A stretch of 64,000 bases of DNA from Cryptomeria japonica (Eukaryota; Streptophyta; Pinopsida; Cupressales; Cupressaceae). A model generated the notes under the pieces. That model was not told the origin of the DNA. It did no database searches and worked only from the letters and a program-made list of their open reading frames with translations. Each line of letters starts with the position of its first letter. Position 1 is the stretch's first letter. The DNA lies in the NCBI RefSeq assembly GCF_030272615.1, contig NC_081409.1:23022406-23086405 (forward strand). The letters run 5' to 3'. Shown piece by piece: positions 1 through 11,918 of this stretch. A program made the position numbers and the translations under genes.

Positions 1-186
1 ATCAAACATACTCCATTGCTCCAATCATGTCGGAAGTGTCCAACAGGTAGTCTCTTCTGCTGGTAACACTAGATCTTCTACCGGTAACCAAAATTTGTAT
101 GTTGGTAACCAACCATAACAGCTAGTGTTGACATCAATGAAAAAACATAAATGAAACACATAATCAATTCATCCATAATTCCAACA
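1..186 (-). mobile_element. Truncated copia-type LTR start, cut by the window edge
   Basis: Read on the minus strand, position 186 begins TGTTGGAATTATGG and about 50 bases later carries TTCATTGATGTCAA, followed by ACCGGTA-type motifs. The LTRs of copia element F (39,232) and the LTR at 63,128 also begin TGTTGG and carry TCATTGATGTCAA at a similar place, so I infer the same broad LTR family. The rest lies left of the window. No coding sequence is visible. Confidence 0.4.
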
Positions 187-811
187 AAAACACAATGGGA
201 ATTCAAGTTGGAACCATTTCTAGGGCCTTAACCCCTTTACTCAGACCGAGAGCAATGAAAACAAGAAATACTTTTAATACACAAGTTAAACCTACACAAT
301 GAAAGGACACAAGTACTTTTTAAGAACCAAAACAACATAGGCTAATCATCCATGAAAGAACAGTGTGAAAATCAATTTATTTAGTACGGACTACAATAAG
401 CAATTTGACAATTTTAGTGAAAATTTTGGAAATTGCCTCAAGTTGCTATTCAAAATTCAATTTTTGGAGCTTCCAACTCCTTTAAAATGTTTTGAGTGGT
501 CTTATATATTCCTACTCAATCAAAAACAACCACCAATCGGACCTCTAACTACCAATTTGAGCATTTTGTCATGACTATTCACATTCTTGCAAAATATTGT
601 CAAGCCACCATGACAACTTTTCCACTACAATGCATTTTGACAAATATTGTAAATCTTCACACTCTTGACCCCCTAGGATAATTTCTTAACATCAAATAAA
701 CATCTACAAAATCCTTATGAGGCCTTACAAGGAGTTTTTAAAAAAATTTCTATGTGATGCCATTTAAGGCTTACAATGGCACAAAGGCAAAAACTAAGTA
801 AATAAGCTAAG
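187..811 (-). mobile_element. Element C, LTR-like sequence, part 2 (interrupted by element A)
   Basis: This is the continuation, on the minus strand, of the LTR-like sequence that starts at 19,246; element A was inserted between the two pieces and duplicated CTAAG (807-811 and 19,100-19,104). A TATA-like motif (minus strand GAATATATAAGA) lies near 500-512. No open frame has recognisable homology. The left limit is uncertain: either C ends near 187, or the copia LTR at 1-186 was inserted into it. Confidence 0.4.
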
Positions 812-3800
812 TGGTGCAGGAGCACCTAGTTGAGTAAAACTCCCATTTTTGAGTATTTAAAGCTTTCATGTTTGTAATGTCTTGTGTTAGGTTGATAATG
901 TTGTTTTAGGTTGTTATGTGTCATTTTTAGTGGTTTTGATCTCATTTTGGGCTCAAGAGATCAAGTTTTGCCTTTCAGGCTTTGAGTTGACAATTTTTGG
1001 CAAAAATGTGCAAAATTGCCAAAAAGGTCTTCTAATGCTTTCCAAAGCATTGAAACATGTTTGATAAGTTTTTTTAGGCATATCAAAGTTGTTTAGACAA
1101 TTTGACAAGGTTAGATTGTCAAAAACACCTCATTGAGCAAGAAAAGTTGTCAAAGTTGTCATTTTTGGGTTTTTCTTGCAAAATGTAGTTGTGAAAGCCT
1201 CTTGTCCTATGATAGGGAGATTGCTAGGTAAGTTCTCAAAAAGGCCAATTTGAGTCAAAAGGCCATAGAAGGAAACAAGAGGTATTAGTTATATCTACTC
1301 TTGATGTTTGCATTAACAAGTTTAGTTACACTTGATAGGTCTCTCAACAAGTCCTCACCAACAACCTCCCTTTTTGGTGATGGCTCACACCCATGCTCAA
1401 ATCTACTCAAATTGCTCACTCCACCCAACTACTCATTCTCAAACCCTACTCTTTTGGCATTCAACATAATGTTTCTGAGTGCACTTGGAGACTCCAACAT
1501 GGATATGTGGGGCAGCAAAGTTTTGTTCAAGGTTTGATAGTCCAACTTAGTTTTAGGCTCATAGCCTTTGGCTTGCTCAGATGCACCAACCACAAGGCCA
1601 AAATCTCCAACTGAGGCTATGCACTGTCCTAGGTTCCATCTGAAACTTATCTCACTATTTTGGATTGTTCTCCTAAGGTTTCATAAGCGCCCAACTCCTC
1701 CTTACAATCGGGTTTGAGCATTTTGTCAAAAACAGTCATTTGTGTGTTATGCAGTCAAAAAGGCTACTAGCCCGTGGAGGGGTAATTGCCACTTTTTGGC
1801 TTGCCCTGCCCAACGATGGTTAAAACCTTCTACAAAATTGGTTTGGATAGTAGTTTGGAGGTATTTTCTAACATATTTTCATGGTTTAGGCCTTTGATAG
1901 TGCAAAATGAGGTCTGACCACTATTTGTGGCATAATTGTAGGGTTTTGGAGGGTTTGGAAATGTAATCACTGGGTTTGCATTCTTGTGCACCTCTTCAAG
2001 TGCCTAGGTCTTCATAAGACCTCTGACATGTCTTCAATAGATGTCCCCTGAATCTTCCATACAATAATTGTGCCAAACACTTGGCAAGCAATTGAAAAAA
2101 TAGTAAATTGCCTCTGTCACTATCAAACGTTGCCCTTTTACCAGTCAACAATGATTACACCTTTGAACCTGCATGATGAAGGGTTTAAACTGGAAAGTAT
2201 ACTTCCATGAGGTTTGTAAAACATTGATGAACTCTCCTATTATATAGCCTTTATAGTTACAAGGCTTGGATCATGCTTTTAAGCACTCCATGAGCATTTG
2301 ACAAATACAATTCACAAAAAGAGTGAACTCATTGTTTTGCTTACAAGAAGAGAATGATTAAATGGAACAAGCTATTCTAACACATAAAGATGATTTTTAA
2401 CACCCTTGGCCATATTTTCAGACCTCTGTCCCATTCATTTGTTCACTCCAAATTGCTTTTGGGTGCAAATCTTGAGTTTTTGTTCATGCTACTGGCCAAG
2501 CAATCTACACTTGCCTAGTATTTGCTCAAGTCCTTCTTCCAACCACACTTTTGGCATAAAATAGAGCATATGTATAGTATATACATGAATGCCAACTTGA
2601 CTGAATCCATTATGTGGGATCCTAGACCTGGATCAGTCAAGTGGTGGCATCTTGGAACTCCAAACCCCTGGCAGGGCAGTGAGCACACAGAAGTAAAACT
2701 ATTTTATGCAAACCAATTACCAAAGGAAACCAATACAATAATCAACTAGAGAGCATTATACAACTATTATGCATACTTCAAAAAGGTATAGTATGGACTA
2801 TGGAGCTACAGTACGCACTGTTTCACAAAGGAAGGAAAAACCAGTCATAAAAGCCAAAATTTCATGATTTTATTAAAAAGCTCTTGCTCATAGAATCACC
2901 AACCTTATTCAAGGAAAAGGGAGGTCTTTTTATAGTCTATCCAATTAGTTATCAAGCCCTGTACAGACAGGAGGCTTTCACAACTACATTTTGCAAGAAA
3001 AACCCAAAAATGACAACTTTGACAACTTTGACAACTTTTCAAGCCAAATGACAACTTTTCTTGCTCAATGAGGCATTTTTGACAATCTAACCTTGTCAAC
3101 TTGTCTAAACAACTTTGATATGTATAAAAACACTTATCAAACATGTTTCAATGCTTTGAAAAACATTAGAAGACCTTTTTGGCAATTTTGCACATTTTTG
3201 CCAAAAATTGTCAACTCAAAGCTTGAAAGGAAAAACTTGATCTCTTGAGCCCAAAATGAGATCAAAAGCACTAAACATCACACATAACTGAATTCATGTA
3301 TATATTGTACATATGCTCTATTTTGTGCCAAAAGTGTGGTTGGAAGAAGGACTTGAGTGAATACTAGGCAAATGTGGATTGCTTGGCTAGTAGCATGAAC
3401 AAAAACTCAAGATTTGCACCCAAAAGCAATTTGGACTGAACAAATGAATGGGACAGAGGTCTAGAAATATGGCCAAGGATGTTAAACATCATCTTGATGT
3501 GTTAGAATAGCTTGTTCCATTTACTCATTCTCTTCTTGTAAGCAAAACAGTGAGTTCACTATTTTTGTGAATTGTATTTGTCAAATGCTCATGGAGTGCT
3601 TAAAAGCATGATCCAAGCCTTGTACCTATAAAGGCTATGTAATAGGAGAGTTCATCAATGTTTTATAGACCTCATGGAAGTATGCTTTCCAGTTCAAACC
3701 CTTCATCATGCAGGTTCAAAGGTGTAATCATTGTTGATTGGTAAAAGGGCAGCATTTGACAGTGATAGAGGCAATTTTACTGTTTTTCAATTGCTTGCCA

Positions 3801-4672
3801 AGTGTTTGGCATAATGCTTGTATGGAAGAAGTAGGGGACATCTGTTGAATACATTTTAGAGGTCTTATGAAAACCTAGGCACTTGAAGAGGTGCACAAGA
3901 ATGCAAACCCAGTGATTACATTTCCAAACCCTCCAAAACCCTACAATTATGCCACAAATAGTGGACAGTTCTCATTTTGCACTATCAAAGGCCTAAACCA
4001 TGAAAATATGTTAGAAAATACCTCCAAACCACTATCTAAACCAAGTTTGTAGAATTTTTTAACCATCATTGAGCAGGGCAAGCAAAAAAGTGGCAATTAC
4101 CCCTCCACGAGCTAGTAGCCTTTTTGACTGCATAACACACAGATGATTGTTTTTGACAAAATGCTCAAACCCGATTGTAAGGAGGAGTTGGGGGCTTATG
4201 AAACCTTAGGAGAACAATCCAAAATAGTGAGATAAGTGTCAGATGGAACCTAGGACAGTGCATAGCTTGAGTTGGATATTTTGGCCTTATGGTTGGTGCA
4301 TCTGAGCAAGCCAAAGGCTATGAGCCTAAAACTAAGTTGGACTATCAAACCTTGAACAAAAGTTTTCTACCCCACATATCCATGTTGGAGTCTCCTAGTG
4401 CACTCGGAAATAGTGTGTTGAATGCCAAAAGAGCAGGGTTTGAGAATGAGTAGTTGGGTGGAGTGAGCAATTTGAGTAGATTTGAGCATGGGTGTGAGCC
4501 ATCACCAAAAAGGGAGGTTGTTGGTGAGGAATTATTGAGAGACCTATCAAGTGTAACTAAACTTGTTATTGCAAACATCAGGAGTAGATACAAACAATAC
4601 CTCTTGTTTCCTTTTATGGCCTTTTGACTCAAATTGGCCTTTTTGAGCACTTACCTAGCAATCTCCCTATCA
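812..4672 (+). repeat. 5' LTR of element A, enlarged by an inverted LTR copy
   Basis: The 3' LTR is 2,142 bp but this copy is 3,861 bp. It reads as LTR bases 1 to about 396 in plus orientation (812-1,209), then a nearly complete LTR in reverse (1,210 to about 3,295), then LTR bases about 785 to the end in plus orientation (about 3,296-4,672). It starts TG and ends CA, and the initiator-tRNA primer site follows 3 bases later. Confidence 0.85.
1210..3295 (-). repeat. Inverted LTR copy inside the 5' LTR of element A
   Basis: The minus strand of this segment matches the LTR from about base 102 to its last base; in plus orientation it begins TGATAGGGAGATTGC, the exact complement of the LTR terminus. 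The TATA region (complement of CTATAAAAA) is at about 2,925-2,940. With the plus-strand part at 3,296-4,672 it forms arms of about 1.35 kb (1,210-2,590 against 3,300-4,672) around a spacer of about 0.7 kb. Short minus and plus reading frames here are LTR shadows. Confidence 0.8.
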
Positions 4673-4675
4673 TAG

Positions 4676-4689
4676 TGGTATCAAAACTG
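4676..4689 (+). other. Primer binding site of element A (initiator Met tRNA)
   Basis: TGGTATCAAAACTG follows the LTR end by 3 bases. TGGTATCA is the usual start of the plant initiator-Met-tRNA primer site. It fixes the plus orientation and the end of the 5' LTR. Confidence 0.8.
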
Positions 4690-4724
4690 AAGAAGTCCAT
4701 GATAAGGTTGGAGATCAGGGTAAA

Positions 4725-6118
4725 ATGATGGCAATAGAGGATGAGGTCCCCATGCCTGACCCTGTCATTGAGCAAGAACCATTCTTGAAAGCCTTGAGAG
4801 CTATGAGTGGTAAAACCTTAGAGGGAGTGGCTCTTTTCAGTGGGAAGATGGATCCAGATGCTCTTATAGAGTGGATTGAAGGGCTAGAAAACCATTTTGA
4901 ATGTAATGGAGTAATTGAAGCAAAAAAGGTTAAGGTGGCAAAATCAAGGCTGAGAGGGGCAGCCTTAACTTGGTGGAAGTTCATCCAAGAGGAAAGGGTG
5001 AAAGAAGGTAAGCAACCACTAGCCACTTGGAAAGCAATGGTAGCCAAAATCAAAGAAACCTACCTTCCTGAAGACTATGAAATACAACTTCACAGGAAAA
5101 GACAAAATTTGAGACAAAAAAACCTATATGTCAGTAGCTACATTGAGGAGTTTCAAAAATTGTGCATGAGATCCAGAGTAGTAGAGGATGAGAGTATAAA
5201 AGTGGCAAGGTACCTGAATGGGTTAAGATGGAACATTGAGGAAGAGATGAGCTTGTTATGCCCACAAACAATACACAAGTGCTATCAATTGGCACTTAAA
5301 GTGGAAGAGAAAGGTAGGAGAAAGCAAGAACAAAACAACAAAGGCACAGGTAGGGGAAGAGATGGAAGAGGCCATAGAGGCAGTTTTGGGGGAAGGAGCA
5401 TAGATCAACGATCCCAGGGAGAGTCTAAACTTCTAGAGCAAAGTGGGGATTCTCAAAGCAAACCCAACTATAGGGGTAGGGGATCAAGCATCCCGAGTAG
5501 GGGTAGATCTAATGGACCAGGGAGAGGGTCCTACTTCTCAACCATGAAGTGCTATAACTGCCAAAAGTTGGGCCATCCTGCCTATAGATGCCCAGAGAAG
5601 CCTAGTTCATCCTATGGTGGTGAGAAGAGGGTAAACTATGTTCAGGAAGATGGAGGTAATACCAGAACTTCACCATTGAACCACCTAGCTTCAGAAGATG
5701 GTGAGAGTTTAATGATCAAGAGAGTGTTAATGAAGAAGCCACACAGTACAGAGGTCTCACAGAGAAGAGCATTGTTTAGGATTAAGTGTAAAATCATGGA
5801 AAAGGTGTGTAAGGTTATCATAGACTCAGGGTCCACATATAACATCATATCAAAGGAAGCAGTGAGTAAATTAAAACTACCTAGGATACAACACAAGGAG
5901 CCATACAAAGTCACATGGTTAAATAAGGGACAACATGTGTTAGTAAATGAGCAAGCCTGGGTAGATTTCCACATAGGTAGATATATAGATAGGATCTTAT
6001 GTGACATCCTTCCTATGGATGCTTGCCACCTACTGTTGGGTAGACCATGGCAATTTGACCGAAAAGCACAACATGATGGGGAAAGAAACTCCTACTCATT
6101 TCAGAAAGATGGAGTAAC
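4725..6118 (+). CDS. Element A gag and protease (N-terminal part of polyprotein)
   Basis: The frame opens with ATG at 4,725 and runs without a stop into element B. Residues about 30-180 are a retrotransposon capsid domain (LRGAALTWWKFIQEE, YLPEDYE). A basic Gly/Arg-rich linker follows, then a CCHC zinc knuckle CYNCQKLGHPAYRC at about residue 275. The aspartic protease has its catalytic DSG (IIDSGSTYNIIS) at about residue 365 and LLLGRPWQ near the end. Gag packages the RNA and protease cuts the polyprotein. The apparent stop at 6,129 lies in the LTR of B; the frame resumes unchanged after B at 13,888, so gag-pro-pol was one frame. This is the best preserved coding part of A. Confidence 0.88.
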
Positions 6119-7315
6119 TGTAGCGTCCTAAAATTGCGACACTTGCAATTTCGACTGCATTTCGGTCTTCACGATGGCGACGCAACATGCAACCTGAATG
6201 GAGACCCTGAAACTTGCTCACGACACTGAAAACTGCATTTTTCAAGCACCTTGGCCTGAACCTCCTTGCACCCTGCTGTCCCGGGAGGTGGGACCAGAGC
6301 GCCCAGTGCCCTGGTCCCTGGGTCCTATTTTGGGCCCGGTCTCCTAAGGGGCTCGGGTCTTTTTGTTTGCAATTTGGAAATTAACTTTCCCTGGTCGGCC
6401 TAAGGTCGGGAAAATCAGTCTATCAGCCCTAATTGACAAGTATATAAATGACATTTTCCTCTTTCATTCGATATGATGGAAAAAGCGTGGAAACTATACT
6501 CAAGCATTCAAGCATTCAAGCATTCTTTCAAGCAATTGATCATTCCAAGTCTCCATTCAAGGCTAAGTGTTGCATTCAAGACAAGGATTCAACCATTGAA
6601 GAGGAGATCACATACAACATATTACTACAACATACAACATACAACATCTAAACCTTCGCACATAAGGATACCAACATCCTTAGAACAAGGTATTAGTACT
6701 TGTTTTACAGTCATTTACATTTACAGCTCTTGCTCATTTCTTGGTTAATTCCAAAACCGGGGTTTGACCTAAAGGCAAACCCCCAATCCCTAACCCCCCA
6801 ATCGTCTTCGCTTTTCTGTGTGTAGGTTGCAGGTACGTGGCTGAAATTGAAGATCTGGAATCCTTGTGCAGAGACGAACAGATCCCCCTTCGTTTCGCGG
6901 ATTTTTCGGAGGAGCGTGGCGCCGGGCGCCATCGTCCCGACAACTTTTGCTCAAATTTGCAGGACAGCGCCGTATCGACATTTTACTGCTAATTCCAGGT
7001 CCGCAGCTTCATCCTATAACCCGAACTCAGTTTATAAGCGAATCTTTATGACTTTCTATGCATGCTTAGCTTAATTTCCTTAACAACATTCTTTACAAAA
7101 GAGGGTAGCCTTGCTTTCCTAACCCTTGAAATTCATTTAGCATCCAATCTTGCATTGCGTGGGATTGGATCTTATGAGTTTCAACCCCTCTTTTGAATGT
7201 AAAGTCTCTCCCCTAAGTGAAAAACCATCGAATCCTAGCGAACCTCCCTTCTCTCTCCTCGGAGTCGGAAGAGGGGAGAACAACTAGGGTTCGATCGCGA
7301 TTTTTCCGCTTTACA
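6119..7315 (+). repeat. 5' LTR of element B
   Basis: The LTR starts TGTAGCGTCC after the target GTAAC and ends CGCTTTACA just before the primer site. It has a TATA box at 6,441, AAGCATTC micro-repeats near 6,500-6,530, an ACAACAT micro-repeat near 6,615-6,645, and a GC-rich stem GGCGCCGGGCGCC near 6,918-6,930. Small frames within it recur in the 3' LTR and are not genes. Confidence 0.92.
6441..6448 (+). promoter_or_regulatory. TATA box in element B 5' LTR
   Basis: TATATAAA is the clearest core-promoter motif of the LTR. The same motif sits at 13,013-13,020 in the 3' LTR. Transcription start about 25-35 bp downstream is inferred. Confidence 0.6.
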
Positions 7316-7318
7316 TTT

Positions 7319-7336
7319 TGGTGAACCCGACGTGAA
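7319..7336 (+). other. Primer binding site of element B (probably tRNA-Trp)
   Basis: TGGTGAACCCGACGTGAA lies 3 bases after the 5' LTR. It is not the initiator-Met site used by A, E, F and D. From memory it is complementary to the 3' end of plant cytosolic tRNA-Trp (...TTCACGTCGGGTTCA plus CCA); this should be confirmed against a tRNA set. Confidence 0.7.
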
Positions 7337-8492
7337 CATCCTTTCTGATTTTTCATGCTTAGATCTAAAAAAAAATTGATTACATTTCCATGTTTGATCT
7401 TTTGCAAAATTTTAGAGGTGATTGCATAAAAACCCTAAATTTTCTTTTTGGTAATTGAACTTGCGAAATGTCTAAATGTTAATGCCTATTTCAGATCTGC
7501 CTTTCTATTACAAATTTTCAATTCATATTTGTGCTTTAATTCTGAAGATTAAGTGGTTAAATATCAAAACCCTAATTTTTGAAACCCTCTTAATTCAACC
7601 TTTGTCTGACAATTTGACCAATCAAAACATCTCCAAATCAGCTGTAACTTTGGATTCTGCAATAAAATCACAATATCTTTCATCCCTGAAAATTTGGAAA
7701 AAAGTTGCGAGGACCGTGTTGCACTCCGAGCGCCATCGTCCCCGACATTTTTTCCAAAATTTCGGGAGCGAGATCTTGCTGTATTTTCCTGCTAAAATCC
7801 AGAATTTTGGCTGATTTTATCAATTATAACACTTTCAAAATTACAGTCAAAGTTGGTCTTGCGATTGCTTGGTCTAAGGCTTCTAATCATTCAAAAGTCA
7901 TTGAAATTAAAATTTTGTGTCAAAATTGCGTTTTTATTATCATAAATCTGAAAATTGTGTTTGCAATCATTCGAAATTTCAGTGCTTTATTCAAATTCTT
8001 GCATTTTGTGACTTTTGAAATTAAGTGCTTAATTACAACAACTTCGATTTCCGCTTTCAAAATTGAATTTTTGCATGAAATTGAGTCAATTTTTGAATTT
8101 CAAAATTTTCATTGCTTTTGACATTCCCTCTAAAATCATAAAATTCAAAATTTCAGTTTCCCTCTCTTTTTCAAAATTCAAATTTTGCTTTTTTCGACAA
8201 TCTTGATAGGGTTCAATTTTGAGATTACAACTTTAATTTGGCCTATCTACAGATCGTAAAATCACTCAATTTTTTCAGATTAGCTCTAAAATCATCATAC
8301 CTTTCATCCCTGCAAATTTCAAAAAAAGTTGCAGGGACCGTGTTGCACTCCGGGCGCCACGGTCCCGGACATTTTTTCCGAAATTTCGGGAGACTGTTGT
8401 GATTGCATTTAACAGCTTAAACCCAGAAGATTGGCTGATTTTACTGAAAATTGCTACCTCTAAATTCAAAATTTTCTCTCCTTCTCTAGTGC
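7337..8492 (+). other. Untranslated leader of element B with a ~90-bp direct repeat
   Basis: No coding frame is supported. Two copies of about 90 bp (7,677-7,768 and 8,301-8,392) share CTTTCATCCCTG, GACCGTGTTGCACTCCG and TTTCGGGAG, spaced 624 bp apart in AT-rich sequence. Each contains a GCGCCA(T/C)(C/G)GTCCC core also found in the LTR at about 6,925-6,940. A packaging or dimerisation role is inference only. Confidence 0.6.
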
Positions 8493-11400
8493 ATGAGTTT
8501 TACAACAATAAGCCCTACTTACACTATTCCCGTTAGACGAAGCCATAGAATTAAGTCTTTCCGAGGTTTAATTACTGAGGAGATGGAACCTAATTTGAAT
8601 AGCCTTTTTAACGAGGACATGGGTAATTCCTCTAATCCTCCTAATGATGAAGAAGCTCTCCATGAGGTTTCTGAAGAACAACTTTCGAAATTGGATAACC
8701 AATTTGACGATTTTCGACAATGGATGTCTCAAGAATACCCTGATAGTCAAGCTCTTCCTTTAATTGAGGGTCTAAAACGTATGCTTCAAAGTGATAAGAA
8801 TGGAATTGATATTTTGCGTGGTATTGCACACATTGTGGATTCAAATGTGATGCCTATGAAGAGTTGTGCCGAAACCTTAGGTTATACACAACCTCCTACA
8901 CAAGACAATCATTCTATTCCTTTGATGACTTCTATTGCTAGTATACCTACCTTTACATCAAACATCATGGCTACCTCTATACAAGACATTCCTCTTGTGA
9001 TCACCAGTCATGGGGGCAACCCTTCTTCTTCAATTAACCCTATTCCTTCATTCAATCTGACTTCTTCATTCATTCCTCCAATGAGTGTGCCTATTATATC
9101 ATCACAAATGAACATGACGCAAGGGGGCAATTCATTTAATCATTCTATTCCTCCTTGTAGTGTTCCTCCTGTCCAATCATCTCCTATGACTAATTATCAT
9201 AGGGTCCCACCACCTTACTCTCTACCTTCTTTCAATAACATAACACCTCCATCTCAATCTAACACATCCAATATGAATTCTTCGACTGAAGCGACCATTA
9301 ACAATCTTGCACAAACTGTCTCTTCTTTACAGCAACAAATTGCCTCTATGAATCAATCTAAGTTTAGTGTGCCCACATTTGATGTTGCGAGCCCACTTTC
9401 TCTTGACATTGTTTGAGCTATCCCTCCTAAACATGTTGAAATCCCGCATTTGGAACTTTATAATGGTAAAGGAGATCCTCTAACACATGTTAAGACTTTT
9501 CAAACAATTTGTACCGATTTTGCTTATGACCAAAGGTTGCTTGCAAAACTGTTTACTAGAACATTAAGAGACAAAGCCCTACAATGGTATTGCTCGTTGC
9601 CTTCTTATTCTATTACTTCTTTTGAACAACTTGCAAATGCTTTCATTCAACAATTTCAAAACAATATAAGTCCTAAAGTTACTTTGATTGATTTAATGCA
9701 TTGTAAACAAGGTGTTAAAGAAAAAGTGACTGATTTCATTGGTAGATATAAGCATTTGTATGCTCAGATTTCTTTTCCAGTGCCTGACAATGATATTCAA
9801 AGAATCTTTATTTCTAATTTAAAAAAAGATATTCGAGACAAACTTCTGTTTTCTGAGTTTACTTCTTTCCAACAGTTGTGTGCCACTCTTCACAATTATC
9901 AACTGACTGTGAGTCAAATGGAACAATCACATCCTATGGCTCTGAGTGATAAGGGTGATAGCAGTCAACAACCATTTGGGAAGTTTAAACCAAACAGAGA
10001 TTCCATCAAATTCAATGAAAACATCATCAACAACAATGTGAATGCAGCATCAGGTGTGCCTCCTATTTCTAAATTTTTCAAGAAAGAAAGAAAGTATACT
10101 CCTTTGAATGAATCATTGCATAGTATTATGAATAAGTTATTGGAACAAAATGTGCTTACTCTTCCTCCTATAAGACAAATTGATCCTGCAAAGATTACTT
10201 CACCTTATTTTGATAACAAATCTTTCTGTCAATTTCATCGTCAGCCTGGGCATAATACTGAAAAATGTTTTTCTTTAAAGGGTAAAATTCAAGATTTGAT
10301 TGATAATAATACTATCTCTGTTTCTGGAGTGAATGATAAAGGCAACACATCCGTAGCTCCTCCTAACCAAAATCTTCAGATTTTCACTGATCCATTGCCT
10401 TCTCATACCTCTAATGCAATTGAGGCTAATGATTCCTCTCTCTCATCTGATGGTCTTGTGTCTATGACTCCGAATGTGATTAACTTTGTAGAGCAGCAAG
10501 AAGTCCCTAAAGAACCTTCCATCACATTTGATTCCAATGAAACCATTAGGGCACCTGATGGTCCTTTATACATAGTTGCAAAAGTCAAGAATACACCTTG
10601 TCGTGGAGTGCTTATTGATCCTTCGTGCATGGTTAATGTTATTACTGAAGAATTTCTTTTTACTTTGCAATTGAATCAAGTGATCTATGACAAAACAGAT
10701 GTGATTGTGAAATTATTTGATGCATTTTCTTCTCCTGCAATGGGTTCTATTACATTGCCTATTGAAGTCCATAACAAATCCCTTGATGTGAACTTTGCTA
10801 TTATTCCATCTTCCGAACAATTTCGTGTGAAGCTTGGCTATCCTTGGCTATCTTCCATGAAAGCTATTGCTTCTCCTATTCATAAGTGTTTGAAATTTCC
10901 CCACAATGGTGAAGTTGTTACTGTCAATCATAGTCTCTTTAAACCAGCTGAAAGAACCTCTAGTGTTCCTCTTGATTACTTTTGGCCTAAACAATTCCAA
11001 TCTCTTCCTCCGTGAAGTGATCATCTTTTCAAATCTTATCAAAAGTGGAAAACAGATATGATCCTATCTCTAAGTGAACCTAGAACACCTAAACTTGACA
11101 TTCCTATCATTCTTGAGAAGGAAGTTCTTCCGTTGAAAGATAAAACTAATGTCTTTCCTCAAGAAGATTCTCAACCCATCCCTATGGATGTGACTATGTC
11201 TATACCTAATAAACTTTCTAAGAGTAGACCTATACCTCCTCATCATGATGGACTGGGTCTTCTCCCTAAACCAAAAATTCCTCCTTTGTATGGAGCAGTT
11301 CCTCCTCCTTCTTTTTATAGAGAGAAGAGACCTTCTTCTTCTCCTATTATCCAGCCTAAGAGACCACAACCTAAACACGCAAGTGCTAAGGATGAGAACA

Positions 11401-11918
11401 TTCCTCCTCCTCAATCTTCTCCACTTCCTACTAAGACTAGACGAATTCGTTCTGCACGTGAACGCCGATGAAAGCGTCGTCTTAGAGCTCAGGCAGCTGC
11501 TTCTCAAACTTTGCAATCTCCAAAAACACCTTCAACAAGCATTATTCCATTTTCTCCTCAGCCGGACATTGAGCCTAAATCTCCTAAACATAAGATGCAT
11601 GATGATCTTGATCCTGTGCGAGTTAAAGATCCTATTTTTATAAATCTTGATGACGATATAGATGAAAATGTTACTCCTCTTGCTTCTGATAGTGAATATG
11701 AACTTGTTGATGTCGATAACCATTTATCTAATGAATTTTCTAAAGCACTTATCCTAGCTCCTAGACAAGAACAATGTGGCTCGGAACATGAACATAGCCC
11801 TTGTTTGGATCTTGTGATAGCTCCATCTGCTGTGTTGGATGTTCCTCCTCTGGCGTGTTCCCTGCCTTCCCGAAACGTTGATCAGCAAGATCGGGGGGTA
11901 GATGACATGCTAGACTAG
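8493..11918 (+). pseudogene. Element B gag-protease frame, interrupted by three TGA codons
   Basis: One frame of 1,142 codons runs from ATG 8,493 to TAG 11,916-11,918 with no frameshift, broken by TGA at 9,414, 11,013 and 11,469. The N-terminal 300 residues are Ser/Pro/Asn-rich. The capsid domain follows the first TGA (HLELYNGKGDP, KALQWYCSLPS, FIQQF). A Tat/Athila-type zinc finger FCQFHRQPGHNTEKC is at about 10,230-10,275. The protease-like part has IDPSC where an active enzyme has D-T/S-G, then LGYPWLSSMKA, so protease activity is doubtful. The C-terminal 300 residues are Pro/Lys/Arg-rich, then acidic. It supplies structural gag only; the element has no pol. Confidence 0.85.

Noticed and set aside
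4345-4650. Minus-strand frame of 101 codons, with near copies at 1,301 (+) and 18,790 (-)
   Set aside because: It recurs only because it lies in the LTR of element A and its inverted copy; no domain is recognisable and the reading direction is opposite to the element.
6448-6943. Small frames on both strands, repeated at 13,020-13,515
   Set aside because: They lie in the LTR of element B and are identical because the LTRs are; they overlap the promoter and R/U5 region.
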